Assembly (NCBI RefSeq): GCF_003315345.1
Contig: NZ_QNRO01000017.1
Coordinates: 28,966 to 92,965, forward strand
Direction of reading: 5' to 3'
Origin: Marinobacter pelagius
GTDB taxonomy: Bacteria > Pseudomonadota > Gammaproteobacteria > Pseudomonadales > Oleiphilaceae
Length of the DNA: 64,000 bases
Under the pieces are notes generated by a model. The model was not told where the DNA came from and searched no databases. It saw nothing but the letters and a program-made list of their open reading frames with translations. The position numbers and the translations under genes are program-made. This document shows, one piece after another, positions 18,303 to 27,335 of the stretch (position 1 is its first letter; each line of letters opens with the position of its first letter).

Positions 18303-19076
18303 TCAGTCGAACGATGAAAAATCGGGCTTTCGTTTTTCCACGAACGCGCGGAACGCCTCGGCGGCTTCCGGCGATTTCAGGCGTTCGCTGAACAGCTGCC
18401 CTTCGGTCAGCATGGTGTCTTTCAGATCCTCCACCACGGGCCGGTTGAGCAGTTGTTTGGTGGCGCGGAGAGCCGCGGGTGCCTGGGCAGCCAGCTGGCG
18501 GGACAGTTCCCGGGCGTTGTCTTCGGTTTCCGCAGGATCACAAACGCGGTTGATGAGGCCCATCTCCAGGGCGTCGTCCGCCGAGAAGGCGTTACCGAGC
18601 ATCAAAAGTTCGGCCGCGCGCACCCGGCCGAGCCAGGCGGGTAACAGCAGGCTGGAGCCGCCTTCCGGGCACAGGCCCAGGTTGGCGAAGGGCATCTGGA
18701 AGCGGGTGTTGGTGCCGGCCACCACCAGGTCGCAGTGCAGGAGCATGGTGGTGCCGATGCCCACGGCGGGGCCATTGACCGCGGCCACCACCGGTTTGGT
18801 GGCGGTTGCCAGTAATAGAAGGAAGCGGCCGACTGGTGTTTCCCGGAATTTACCGGGCAGGCCCTGGGCGAATTCGCTCAGATCATTGCCGGCGGTGAAG
18901 CACTCCTCGCTGCCAGTGAACAGGGTGCAGCGGATATCGCTGTCGGATTCTGCCTGCTCCAGGGCATCGCCCATGGCGGTGTACATGTCGTGGGTGAGGG
19001 CGTTCTTTCGGTCCGGTCGGTTGAGGCGAACGGTCAGAATTCGGTCTGTTTTTTCGGTGAGGATGAGGTCGGTCAC
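18303..19076 (-). CDS. Enoyl-CoA hydratase/isomerase family protein
   Basis: A 257-residue crotonase-fold enzyme that probably hydrates enoyl-CoA in fatty acid or amino acid breakdown. The start GTG at 19076 sits behind AGGAGATACC. Oxyanion-hole segments are visible (EECFTAGNDLSEFAQGLPGK; AAVNGPAVGIGTTMLLHCDL) and the C-terminal ALRATKQLLNRP helix is typical. The second catalytic acid position (FANLGLCPEGGSSLLLP) is kept. Many paralogues exist, so the exact substrate is uncertain. The lipase gene lies 226 bases downstream in the same direction and the fumarase gene is divergent across 184 bases. Confidence 0.9.
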   Translation of the reverse strand: MTDLILTEKTDRILTVRLNRPDRKNALTHDMYTAMGDALEQAESDSDIRCTLFTGSEECFTAGNDLSEFAQGLPGKFRETPVGRFLLLLATATKPVVAAVNGPAVGIGTTMLLHCDLVVAGTNTRFQMPFANLGLCPEGGSSLLLPAWLGRVRAAELLMLGNAFSADDALEMGLINRVCDPAETEDNARELSRQLAAQAPAALRATKQLLNRPVVEDLKDTMLTEGQLFSERLKSPEAAEAFRAFVEKRKPDFSSFD

Positions 19077-19260
19077 GGTATCTCCTGCGAACGTGTTGTT
19101 ATTTTCGGGGGATCGTACCCCCTGATCGATAGCTTTTGTTACTTCCTTTTATAGCGCCTTCGCCTTCCGTCGCATCACTCGTTCGAACGATTTTCTGGTA
19201 AACTCTCGCCTCCCGATTTTTCGATGACACGAAATAACGAAACCATCTGATGAGGCGCCT

Positions 19261-20775
19261 ATGACCACCGTAATCCGCCAGGACGACCTGATTGAGAGTG
19301 TAGCGGACGCGCTGCAATTCATTTCCTACTACCACCCGAAGGACTTCATCCAGGCCGTGTACGAGGCCTACCAGAGGGAAGAGTCCCAGGCGGCGAAGGA
19401 TGCCATGGCCCAGATCCTGATCAACTCCCGGATGTGTGCCCAGGGCCATCGTCCGATCTGTCAGGATACCGGCATCGTTACGGTTTTCGTGAACATCGGT
19501 ATGGACGTGAAGTTCGAGTGCGATCAGCCCCTGGATGACGTGATCAACGAGGGCGTGCGTCGCGCCTACACCCACCCGGACAACGTGCTGCGGGCGTCCG
19601 TGCTGGCGGATCCGGATGGCAAGCGCCAGAACACCAAGGACAACACCCCGGCCATCATCCACTACAAAATGGTCCCGGGTGACAAGGTTGAGGTTCACGT
19701 GGCTGCCAAGGGCGGCGGTTCCGAAGCCAAGTCGAAGTTCGCCATGCTGAACCCGTCCGACTCCGTGGTGGACTGGGTGCTGAAGATGGTGCCGCAGATG
19801 GGGGCCGGCTGGTGTCCGCCGGGCATACTGGGTATTGGTATCGGTGGTACCGCCGAGAAGGCGATGGAACTGGCCAAAGAAGCCCTACTGGATCCGATCG
19901 ATATTCATGATCTGCAGGCCCGTGGCGCGTCCAACCGTGCCGAAGAACTGCGCCTGGAGCTGTTCGAGAAGGTCAACGAGCTAGGTATTGGTGCCCAGGG
20001 TCTGGGTGGCCTGACCACTGTTCTGGACGTGAAGGTCAAGGATTACCCCACCCACGCGGCTAACAAGCCGGTGGCGATCATTCCGAACTGTGCCGCGACC
20101 CGTCACGCGCACTTTACCCTGGACGGCACCGGTCCGTCCCTGCAGACCCCGCCGAGCCTGGACGACTGGCCGGAGATTACCTGGGAAGTGGGCGAGAACG
20201 TTCGCCGGGTGAACCTGGATACCGTGACTCCGGAAGATGTGAAACAGTGGCAGCCGGGTGAAACCGTCCTGCTGTCCGGCAAGATGCTGACCGGTCGTGA
20301 CGCCGCCCACAAGAAGATGGTGGACATGATCGAGAAGGGTGAAGAGTTGCCAGTGGATCTCAAAGGCCGCTTCATCTATTACGTGGGTCCGGTCGATCCG
20401 GTGCGCGAAGAAGTGGTTGGCCCGGCTGGCCCTACTACAGCCACCCGCATGGACAAGTTCACCCACACCATGCTCGAGAAAACCGGCCTGACCGGCATGA
20501 TCGGTAAAGCCGAGCGTGGCCAGGTGGCTATCGACGCCATCAAGGAGTATGGCGCGGTGTACCTGATGGCCGTGGGTGGTGCTGCTTACCTGGTGTCCAA
20601 GGCGATCAAGGAAGCCAAGGTGGTTGCCTTTGAAGAGCTGGGTATGGAAGCTATCTATGAGTTCGAGGTGGAAGACATGCCGGTGACCGTGGCGGTGGAT
20701 TCACGGGGTAGTTCCGTGCATCAGACCGGGCCGGTTGAGTGGCATGACAAGATTATTGCTGCGAAGGCGGTTTAA
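19261..20775 (+). CDS. Class I fumarate hydratase (Fe-S)
   Basis: A 504-residue iron-sulfur fumarase that interconverts fumarate and malate in the citric acid cycle. The N-terminal alpha domain begins MTTVIRQDDLIESVADALQF and includes the cluster cysteine in RPICQDTGIVTVFVNIGMDV; the other two ligands are expected near GWCPPGILGIGIGGT and NCAATRHAHF. The C-terminal beta domain (about 330-500) includes PVDPVREEVVGPAGPTTATR and MIGKAERG. Single-chain length matches FumA/FumB rather than split two-subunit forms. The start follows GAGGCGCCT. The first palindromic repeat of the window begins 12 bases after its stop. Confidence 0.95.
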   Translation: MTTVIRQDDLIESVADALQFISYYHPKDFIQAVYEAYQREESQAAKDAMAQILINSRMCAQGHRPICQDTGIVTVFVNIGMDVKFECDQPLDDVINEGVRRAYTHPDNVLRASVLADPDGKRQNTKDNTPAIIHYKMVPGDKVEVHVAAKGGGSEAKSKFAMLNPSDSVVDWVLKMVPQMGAGWCPPGILGIGIGGTAEKAMELAKEALLDPIDIHDLQARGASNRAEELRLELFEKVNELGIGAQGLGGLTTVLDVKVKDYPTHAANKPVAIIPNCAATRHAHFTLDGTGPSLQTPPSLDDWPEITWEVGENVRRVNLDTVTPEDVKQWQPGETVLLSGKMLTGRDAAHKKMVDMIEKGEELPVDLKGRFIYYVGPVDPVREEVVGPAGPTTATRMDKFTHTMLEKTGLTGMIGKAERGQVAIDAIKEYGAVYLMAVGGAAYLVSKAIKEAKVVAFEELGMEAIYEFEVEDMPVTVAVDSRGSSVHQTGPVEWHDKIIAAKAV

Positions 20776-20787
20776 GGGCTTGAAGAT

Positions 20788-20818
20788 GGGGTCAGAAGAA
20801 CGGAGTTCTTCAGACCCC
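20788..20818. repeat. Palindromic repeat, cluster A (1 copy)
   Basis: One copy of the GGGGTC...GACCCC family: left arm GGGGTC-A-GAAGAAC, loop GGA, right arm GTTCTTC-A-GACCCC, so positions 7 and its partner form an unpaired A·A. It lies between the convergent fumarase and selO genes. The flank TTGAAGATG just before it recurs beside other copies, so the repeated unit is longer than the hairpin. Confidence 0.9.
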
Positions 20819-20834
20819 TGTGCAAACCTCCCTC

Positions 20835-22289
20835 TCAGCTGGAACAGCTGATACTCAGATGCTTCCCCCAATCCGGCGGCAGCGCGGCATACTTCTCAAA
20901 CTCCGGCTGCTCGTCAAACGGCCGTCTGAGCACCTGCAGTAACTCCTCCAACGGCTGATAGTCCCCATTCTGCGCTTCCAGAATCACCTGCTGGGCCAGG
21001 TAGTTCCTCAGGATGTATTTCGGGTTCACCTTGCGCATGGCGTATTCCCGCTCATCGTGGGCGCGGGTTTCTTTTTGCAGGCGTTGCTCGTAGCGCTCGA
21101 GCCACTCGTCCGCCACGCTTCGGTCCACGAACAGGTCCCGGACCGGATCGTGGCCCTTGCCATGGAGGTTGGACAGGCCCCGGAAGAAGCGGGTGTAGTC
21201 CACGTGGTGTTCGTGGAGCATGCTGAAGGTGTCCATGATCAGGCTGAGGTCGGACTCATCCGGTTCGGCCAGGCCGAGCTTGTCGCGCATGTTTTGCAGG
21301 AAACGCTCGTTGTAGATCACCTCGTACCGCCGCAGACCACGGCGGACATTGTCCTCATCCATCACTGGCAATAATGCGTTGGCCAGGTACTGGCAGTTCA
21401 CAAAGCCGACCTGGGGTTGGCGGTTGTAGGCGTAGCGGCCTTCCTGATCAGTGTGGTTGCAGATATAGCCGGCGTCGAAGTCGTCGAGGAAGGCGTAGGG
21501 CCCGTAGTCGAAGGTATCGCCGATGATGGACATGTTGTCGCTGTTCATCACGCCGTGGCAGAAGCCTACCGCCTGCCAGTCGGCAATCAGGCGCGCGGTT
21601 CGTTCGACCACTTCCTCGAACCAGCGGGTATGGCGCTCGTCGTCCGGCAGGTCGATCAGGTGCGGGAAGTGCAGGGCAATGACGTGTTCGATCAGGGTCT
21701 TCACCGCTTCCGGTCCTTCGTGATGGGCAGCAAACTCGAAGTGGCCGAAGCGGATATGGCTCTCGGCCACCCGCATCAGCGCGGCGGCGGTCTCGATGGT
21801 TTCCCGGCGGATTGGATCCCTGGCGCTGACCATGAACAGGGCCCGGGTGGTGGGGATGCCCAGAAAATGCATGGCCTCACTGCAAAGGTATTCCCGGATG
21901 GTGGAGCGCAACACCGCTCGGCCATCGCCAAAGCGGGAGTAGGGCGTGGTGCCGGCGCCCTTGAGGTGCCAGTCCCAGCGCCGGCCATCGGGGCCGACGG
22001 TTTCCCACATCAGCAGGCCGCGACCGTCCCCCAGTTCCGGGTTGTACATGCCGAACTGGTGGCCGGTGTATTTCATGGCCACCGGGTCCATGCCTTCCAG
22101 CAGCTCCGTGCCGGCCCCGACGCCGGTCCACTCCTCCGCCGAGCCCACATGGAAGCCCATCTGGCGCGCCAGCTCATGGTTAAAGGTGACCATTCTGGCG
22201 TCGGTCAGCGGCTTGGGCTGTATCCGGGTGTAAAAACTGTCCGGAAGCTCCAGGTAGCGATGCTCAATCCGGAAACCTGTGTCTTTCAT
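20835..22289 (-). CDS. selO: Protein adenylyltransferase SelO (YdiU family)
   Basis: A 484-residue pseudokinase-fold enzyme; SelO transfers AMP from ATP to Ser, Thr or Tyr of proteins and has been linked to oxidative stress in E. coli. Signature segments are KYTGHQFGMYNPELGDGRGL, the ATP-binding WHLKGAGTTPYSRFGDGRAV, RSTIREYLCSEAMHFLGIPT and CHGVMNSDNMSIIGDTFDYG with metal-binding Asn/Asp. It ends SISCSS, keeping the cysteine at the position that is selenocysteine in animals. Length is normal. It is divergent from the glucosylglycerate operon, with 68 bases between starts, so promoters may overlap. Confidence 0.95.
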   Translation of the reverse strand: MKDTGFRIEHRYLELPDSFYTRIQPKPLTDARMVTFNHELARQMGFHVGSAEEWTGVGAGTELLEGMDPVAMKYTGHQFGMYNPELGDGRGLLMWETVGPDGRRWDWHLKGAGTTPYSRFGDGRAVLRSTIREYLCSEAMHFLGIPTTRALFMVSARDPIRRETIETAAALMRVAESHIRFGHFEFAAHHEGPEAVKTLIEHVIALHFPHLIDLPDDERHTRWFEEVVERTARLIADWQAVGFCHGVMNSDNMSIIGDTFDYGPYAFLDDFDAGYICNHTDQEGRYAYNRQPQVGFVNCQYLANALLPVMDEDNVRRGLRRYEVIYNERFLQNMRDKLGLAEPDESDLSLIMDTFSMLHEHHVDYTRFFRGLSNLHGKGHDPVRDLFVDRSVADEWLERYEQRLQKETRAHDEREYAMRKVNPKYILRNYLAQQVILEAQNGDYQPLEELLQVLRRPFDEQPEFEKYAALPPDWGKHLSISCSS

Positions 22290-22357
22290 ACAATGCGTAT
22301 ACTCTCAGTTGGTACAGATTCTGCTGCTTATCATTCAAACCGATCCAGGAAACCACC

Positions 22358-23308
22358 GTGTCTGAAAACGAACTCAACATCACCATTGAGACCCTGATCA
22401 GTCAGGAAGGTCTACCTTCCTCATACGGACACACCGTCGAACAGACCATCCTGCCGCTGGCACACCGGATTCTCGAACTCCGGCAACGGCTCGGGCGGCC
22501 GGTACTTATTGGTATCCATGGGGCCCAGGGCACCGGGAAATCAACCCTCACCCTGTTCCTCAAGGAAATCCTGAGCCGGCACCATGGCACAGCCACAGCC
22601 AGTTTCTCCATTGATGATATCTACCTTACCAGAGCTGAGCGGCAGAGACTTGCCGGGCTGGTGCATCCCCTTTTCATCACCCGCGGCGTGCCGGGCACCC
22701 ACGATGTGTCCCTTGGCCAGAAGGTAATCGACCAATTGCTGGCTGCAAAACCCGGGGACAAGACCCCAATTCCCGCTTTCGACAAGGCGCGGGATGACCG
22801 TGCGCCCCGGGATCGCTGGCCGGTATTCGAAGGCCCGGCGGAGGTCATCCTCATCGAGGGCTGGTGCCTGGGGGCCGCGCCGGAACCTGAAGAAGTGCTG
22901 GCCCGGCCGGTCAATACGCTGGAAGCTGAGGAGGACGCCCATGCCACCTGGCGCAGCTATGTGAACGAGTGTCTGAAAGACAGCTACCGGGCGTTTTTCG
23001 GCCGGCTCGATTACCTGTTGATGCTCAAGGCGCCGTCCATGGAGTGCGTGCTGGAATGGCGCACCTTGCAGGAACACAAGTTGGCCGCACGCCATGCCAA
23101 TGCACCAGAAGAGGGCGCCAGCGATGAGGGTGCCCCCTCGTTGCGCATCATGTCTGACGACGAGGTAGCCCGATTCATCATGCACTACCAACGCGTGACC
23201 GAGCATTGCCTCCGGGAAATGCCCGGCCGGGCTGATGTCCTGATCCCGGTCGGTGCGGACCATTCGCTGGCGGCCCCACAATTCAGGGAGCCTCCGGGCT
23301 CCAATTAG
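22358..23308 (+). CDS. Glycerate kinase (GLYK-type P-loop kinase)
   Basis: A 316-residue P-loop kinase of the plant/yeast D-glycerate 3-kinase family, close to phosphoribulokinase and uridine kinase. The GTG start gives MSENELNITIETLI. Walker A is GAQGTGKS (residues 55-62), then FSIDDIYLTRAERQRLA, LFITRGVPGTHD, FDKARDDRAPRDRWP and VILIEGWCLGA, which are the family's signatures. It would phosphorylate glycerate to 3-phosphoglycerate with ATP. As first gene of the operon it can supply 3-phosphoglycerate to the glucosyl-3-phosphoglycerate synthase and recapture glycerate released by the phosphorylase. Family assignment is strong; the substrate is inferred from family and context. Confidence 0.85.
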   Translation: MSENELNITIETLISQEGLPSSYGHTVEQTILPLAHRILELRQRLGRPVLIGIHGAQGTGKSTLTLFLKEILSRHHGTATASFSIDDIYLTRAERQRLAGLVHPLFITRGVPGTHDVSLGQKVIDQLLAAKPGDKTPIPAFDKARDDRAPRDRWPVFEGPAEVILIEGWCLGAAPEPEEVLARPVNTLEAEEDAHATWRSYVNECLKDSYRAFFGRLDYLLMLKAPSMECVLEWRTLQEHKLAARHANAPEEGASDEGAPSLRIMSDDEVARFIMHYQRVTEHCLREMPGRADVLIPVGADHSLAAPQFREPPGSN

Positions 23309-23330
23309 CAAACCCAAGCGAGGGAAAACC

Positions 23331-24134
23331 ATGCCCAGGCCCCACCTGATTCTGTTTACCGATCTTGATGGCACATTGCTGGACCACGAGGACTATTCCT
23401 GGGAGGCCGCGAGGCCTGCCCTGGCCAGGGTGAAGGCGGCGGGAATCCCCTTGATCCTCAACTCCAGCAAGACGGCAGCGGAGATCGCGGTAATCAGGAA
23501 CGAACTGGGCAATGGTGATCCGTATATTGTCGAAAACGGTGCGGCTGTGATTATTCCGCCCGGTATTTTTGACAATTCTTCCGAGCAGGTGGTGACTTTT
23601 GGCGCATCCCGGGCAGTGGTGCTGTCAGTCCTGGGCCGATTGCGCACCGCCGGTGCACGCTTTCGGGGCTTCGAGGACATGTCCGCCGAAGAGCTGGCCG
23701 AGACCACGGGCCTGGATATCACCGCGGCTTCGCGGGCGATGCAACGCCATGGCACCGAGCCGCTGATCTGGGAAGGGAGCGAGGAGGAGCTGCGTGAATT
23801 CGAAGCCTCCCTGGCCGCCGACAACCTCCGCCTGGTGCAGGGTGGCCGCTTCTGGCATGCCATGGGCATCTTCGATAAGGCGGATGGGGCCCGTTTCTTG
23901 CTGGGTAAATACCAGGAGCGTTATGGCCGTGAGCCGGTACTGGCTATCGCACTGGGTGACAGCCCGAATGATCAAGGCATGCTGGAGGCGTCCGATGTAC
24001 CGGTGGTGATCCGGGGCGTCAACAGCGAGAACGTCCAGCTGCCGTCCGACCGCCGGCACATACGCTCCCTCAGATCCGGCCCCGAGGGCTGGAATGACTG
24101 TGTACTCAACCTGCTGCTTGAGTACGGGTATTAA
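23331..24134 (+). CDS. HAD-family glucosyl-/mannosyl-3-phosphoglycerate phosphatase
   Basis: A 267-residue HAD hydrolase of the mannosyl-3-phosphoglycerate phosphatase group. ATG at 23331 follows CGAGGGAAAACC. Motif I is FTDLDGTLLD with nucleophile Asp11 and Asp13; motif II is LILNSSKTAAEI; motif IV is IALGDSPNDQGML. The capsule region includes GRFWHAMGIFDKADGARFLL, typical of the family. With the synthase downstream it would remove phosphate from glucosyl-3-phosphoglycerate to give glucosylglycerate. Specificity for glucosyl versus mannosyl substrate cannot be read directly and rests on the neighbouring synthase. Confidence 0.87.
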   Translation: MPRPHLILFTDLDGTLLDHEDYSWEAARPALARVKAAGIPLILNSSKTAAEIAVIRNELGNGDPYIVENGAAVIIPPGIFDNSSEQVVTFGASRAVVLSVLGRLRTAGARFRGFEDMSAEELAETTGLDITAASRAMQRHGTEPLIWEGSEEELREFEASLAADNLRLVQGGRFWHAMGIFDKADGARFLLGKYQERYGREPVLAIALGDSPNDQGMLEASDVPVVIRGVNSENVQLPSDRRHIRSLRSGPEGWNDCVLNLLLEYGY

Positions 24135-24148
24135 AGAGGAGAGCCGCC

Positions 24149-25372
24149 ATGGGCGACTTTTACCAGAACGGCATTGTCACCACTCTGCATAACCTTGTCC
24201 GACGGCCTGTCGAGGAGATGGAAGCGGAGCTGATGAACTTCCGCAAGGCCCGGCCCATGTCCCTTGTGCTGCCTTCGTTATATTCGGAGCTGGAAGGGCC
24301 GGCGTTGAAGAACATTGTCAGCGAGCTGACCAGGGTGCCTTACCTTGACCAGATCGTGATCGGGCTGGACCGCGCCGATGAGCGGCAATACCGGCATGCG
24401 CTTGAGTATTTCTCCGAACTGCCGCAGGAGTTCAAGGTGCTCTGGAACGATGGTCCGCGCCTGCGCGCCCTCGACCTCAAACTGCGGGAGCAGAACCTGG
24501 CGCCGACCGAGATGGGCAAGGGCCGGAACGTCTGGTACTGCTTTGGCTATGTGCTGGCTTCCGGCGTCAGTAAATCCGTGGCGCTCCACGACTGTGACAT
24601 CCTGACCTATTCCCGGGACCTGGTGGCCCGCCTGATCTACCCGGTGGCCAACCCCGCGTTCAACTACATGTTCTGCAAGGGCTATTATGCTCGGGTGGCG
24701 GACTCCAAAATGAATGGCCGGGTCAGCCGGTTGCTGGTGACACCGCTAATCCGGGCCCTCAAGAAAGTCTGTGGCCCCAGCGATTTCCTGGATTACCTGG
24801 ACAGCTATCGCTACCCGCTGGCCGGCGAGTTCTCGTTCCGCACCGATGTCATTAATGACCTGCGCATTCCCAGTGACTGGGGCCTGGAAGTTGGTGTGCT
24901 GTCCGAGATGAAACGCAACTACGCCACCAACCGGCTGTGCCAGGTGGACATCGCCGATACCTACGACCACAAGCACCAGGAACTGTCCCCGGAAGATGCC
25001 AGCCGCGGTCTGTCCAAGATGAGCGTGGACATTGCCAAGGCCCTGTTCCGCAAACTCGCCACCAACGGCGAGATTTTCTCCAACGAAAAGTTCCGCACCA
25101 TCAAGGCCACTTACTTCCGGATTGCCCTGGATTTCGTGGAAACCTACCAGAATGACGCCATCATCAACGGCCTGACCTTTGATAGGCACAAGGAAGAAAA
25201 GGCGGTGGAGCTGTTCGCCCAGAACGTGATGCGGGCGGGCGCTTATTTCCTGGATAACCCAATGGACACGCCGTTCATCCCTAGCTGGAACCGGGTCACC
25301 AGTGCCATTCCGGATATCAAGGAACAACTGCTGGAAGCGGTGGAGCTGGACAACGAGGAGTACCGGCCATGA
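24149..25372 (+). CDS. Glucosyl-3-phosphoglycerate synthase (GpgS-type, GT81)
   Basis: A 407-residue GT-A glycosyltransferase. The N terminus (RPMSLVLPSLYSELEGPALK) is followed by LDQIVIGLDRADERQY, the acidic metal/nucleotide motif ALHDCDILTYSRDL (about residues 147-160) and the family segment YPLAGEFSFRTDVINDLRIP with GLEVGVLSEM. This pattern matches bacterial and archaeal GpgS, which transfers glucose from UDP-glucose (or another NDP-glucose) to 3-phosphoglycerate. Together with the upstream phosphatase this is the two-step route to the compatible solute glucosylglycerate, used by marine bacteria under salt stress or nitrogen shortage. Its ATGA overlap with the phosphorylase gene implies tight co-expression. 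Confidence 0.87.
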   Translation: MGDFYQNGIVTTLHNLVRRPVEEMEAELMNFRKARPMSLVLPSLYSELEGPALKNIVSELTRVPYLDQIVIGLDRADERQYRHALEYFSELPQEFKVLWNDGPRLRALDLKLREQNLAPTEMGKGRNVWYCFGYVLASGVSKSVALHDCDILTYSRDLVARLIYPVANPAFNYMFCKGYYARVADSKMNGRVSRLLVTPLIRALKKVCGPSDFLDYLDSYRYPLAGEFSFRTDVINDLRIPSDWGLEVGVLSEMKRNYATNRLCQVDIADTYDHKHQELSPEDASRGLSKMSVDIAKALFRKLATNGEIFSNEKFRTIKATYFRIALDFVETYQNDAIINGLTFDRHKEEKAVELFAQNVMRAGAYFLDNPMDTPFIPSWNRVTSAIPDIKEQLLEAVELDNEEYRP

Positions 25373-27135
25373 GCCAGCCCCTCAAGGCCAAACTGGTTGG
25401 CATGCTGGAGGTGGTGTACCCGGAGCTGGACTGCGACTTCCTGGCGGAACAGCTGCTGAGCACCATTGAGTTGGCCCCGAACCGGGAGCCGCCACCGGCA
25501 CACCAGAACAACTGGGACGAGTCGGATATTGTCCTGATCACCTATGCCGATACCGTTCAGCGTGAGGGTGAGAAGCCGCTGCAGACCCTGCACCGGTTCC
25601 TGACGGATTGCCTGGCCGAGACGGTCTCGGCGGTCCACATCCTGCCGTTCTTCCCGTACAGCTCCGATGATGGCTTTTCCGTCATGGACTACCTGGCGGT
25701 GAACGAGTCCCATGGCTCCTGGAGTGATGTCGAGAAGATTGCCGGCGATTTCAAACTGATGGCAGACCTGGTGATCAACCACATGTCCGCGCGCAGCCGC
25801 TGGTTCGAGAATTTCCGAAAGCGGGTCGATCCGGGCAAGGATTATTTCTTTGAGGGAAATCCCAAGGATGATTTGAGTGCGGTGGTCCGGCCAAGAACCT
25901 CGCCGTTGCTGACCCCGGTGCAGACCGAGGATGGCGAGCGGTATGTATGGTGTACTTTCAGTGAAGATCAGGTGGATTTGAATTTCGCCAATCCCAGGGT
26001 TCTGATCGAGTTTGCCGGTATCATCAAACAATATCTGGAGCATGGCGTGGTCATGTTCAGGCTTGATGCTGTGGCATTCCTCTGGAAGGAGCCGGGTACA
26101 CCCTGCATCCACCTTCAGCAGACCCACGAGCTGATCAAGATTCTGCGACTTCTCATCGAGCACCATACGCCGGACGCGGTGGTGATCACGGAAACCAACG
26201 TGCCCAACCGGGAGAACCTGACCTATTTCGGGAACGCCAACGAAGCACACATGATCTACAACTTCTCCCTGCCGCCTTTGCTCATCAACACTCTGGTGAC
26301 GGGGAACTGCCGGCATCTCAAGACCTGGCTCATGAGCATGCCGCCGGCCCAGATGGGCACGACTTACCTGAACTTTATCGCCTCCCACGATGGCATCGGC
26401 ATGCGCCCGACGGATGGGTTGCTGGAGGAAGACGAGAAGCAGCGCCTGATCAATACCATGGAGTCTTTTGGCGGCAAGGTGTCCTACCGCCGCACCGCTG
26501 ATGGCCGCGACCAGCCGTACGAGATCAACATTGCCCTATGGGACGCACTGAAAGGCACCGCGGAGGGTGGGGCGGATCACTGCCAGCTGCAGAGATTCCT
26601 GTGTGCGCACACCATCATGCTGGCACTGGAAGGGATCCCGGCCTTCTATATCCACAGCCTACTGGGCACGGAAAACGATTACGCCAGGGTCGAGAACACC
26701 GGCCGGCTCAGATCCATCAACCGGGGGCAGTGGCAGCTGGATAAACTGGAGGAAGAACTGGAAAACCCGCTATGCCACCACAGCAAGGTCTACCACGAAC
26801 TCAAACGCCTGATCGGCATCCGCCGCAGCCAGTCAGCCTTTCACCCCAACGCCACCCAGTTCACCCTCCACCTGGGCCTGCAGATCTTCGGCTTCTGGCG
26901 CCAGAGCATGCGCCGCGACCAGTCCGTCTTCTGCATCCACAACATCAGCAGCGAACTGCAGCAAGTCGCACTCAGCGACATCAACCTCATCGGCACCGAT
27001 CACTGGGTAGACCTGATCTCAGGCATGGCCATCGACGACCTCTCCGGCAGCATCACCCTGAAACCCTACCAAAGCGTCTGGCTATCAAACCAAGCCGCGG
27101 ACCGAGATAACCCAGGGGTTAACTCAGGGGTCTGA
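25369..27135 (+). CDS. GH13_18 glycoside phosphorylase, probable glucosylglycerate phosphorylase
   Basis: A 588-residue sucrose-phosphorylase-like GH13 enzyme. Catalytic residues are placed by motif: nucleophile Asp233 (FRLDAVAFLWKEPGTPCIHL), acid/base Glu275 (VVITETNVPN) and transition-state Asp341 (NFIASHDGIGMRPTDGLL). Family relatives split sucrose, sucrose-6-phosphate or glucosylglycerate with phosphate; beside a GpgS/GpgP pair the last is most likely, yielding glucose-1-phosphate and glycerate. Overlap of 4 bases with the synthase gene. The last codons (NSGV) and the stop lie within a palindromic repeat, so the repeat has set the present C terminus. Sucrose phosphorylase remains the alternative. 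Confidence 0.83.
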   Translation: MSQPLKAKLVGMLEVVYPELDCDFLAEQLLSTIELAPNREPPPAHQNNWDESDIVLITYADTVQREGEKPLQTLHRFLTDCLAETVSAVHILPFFPYSSDDGFSVMDYLAVNESHGSWSDVEKIAGDFKLMADLVINHMSARSRWFENFRKRVDPGKDYFFEGNPKDDLSAVVRPRTSPLLTPVQTEDGERYVWCTFSEDQVDLNFANPRVLIEFAGIIKQYLEHGVVMFRLDAVAFLWKEPGTPCIHLQQTHELIKILRLLIEHHTPDAVVITETNVPNRENLTYFGNANEAHMIYNFSLPPLLINTLVTGNCRHLKTWLMSMPPAQMGTTYLNFIASHDGIGMRPTDGLLEEDEKQRLINTMESFGGKVSYRRTADGRDQPYEINIALWDALKGTAEGGADHCQLQRFLCAHTIMLALEGIPAFYIHSLLGTENDYARVENTGRLRSINRGQWQLDKLEEELENPLCHHSKVYHELKRLIGIRRSQSAFHPNATQFTLHLGLQIFGFWRQSMRRDQSVFCIHNISSELQQVALSDINLIGTDHWVDLISGMAIDDLSGSITLKPYQSVWLSNQAADRDNPGVNSGV

Positions 27136-27331
27136 TGAAAACCTTCATCTGACCCCAAGTTCAGCTCATCCCCCAAAGCTCTCTGTCAAAGTCGGGGTCA
27201 GAAGAAGGCTTTCTTCAGACCCCAAGGTCATGCTCAGGGGTCTGATGAACACTTTCATCTGACCCCAAGTTGGGCTCACCATCAAACTCGCGGTTAAAAT
27301 CGGGGTCAGAAGAAAGCTTTCTTCAGACCCC
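27127..27331. repeat. Palindromic repeat array, cluster B (4 copies)
   Basis: Copies at 27127-27156 (T·T, GATGAA arm), 27194-27223 (A·A, GAAGAA), 27237-27266 (T·T, GATGAA) and 27302-27331 (A·A, GAAGAA). Copies 1-2 and 3-4 form two diverged tandem units with period about 108-110 bases, including related spacers (CCAAGTT... to ...GTCGGGGTC). The first copy holds the stop codon of the phosphorylase gene. The array fills the gap between two convergent genes. Confidence 0.92.
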
Positions 27332-27335
27332 GCCT

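Noticed and set aside
19099..19698. 199-residue minus-strand frame over the start of the fumarase gene
   Set aside because: It overlaps well-supported fumarase coding sequence and the divergent promoter region; no family features.
24149..25372. Mannosyl-3-phosphoglycerate synthase
   Set aside because: The gene pairs with an MpgP-like phosphatase, but its motifs fit GpgS-type enzymes better and the phosphorylase partner is of the glucosyl class.
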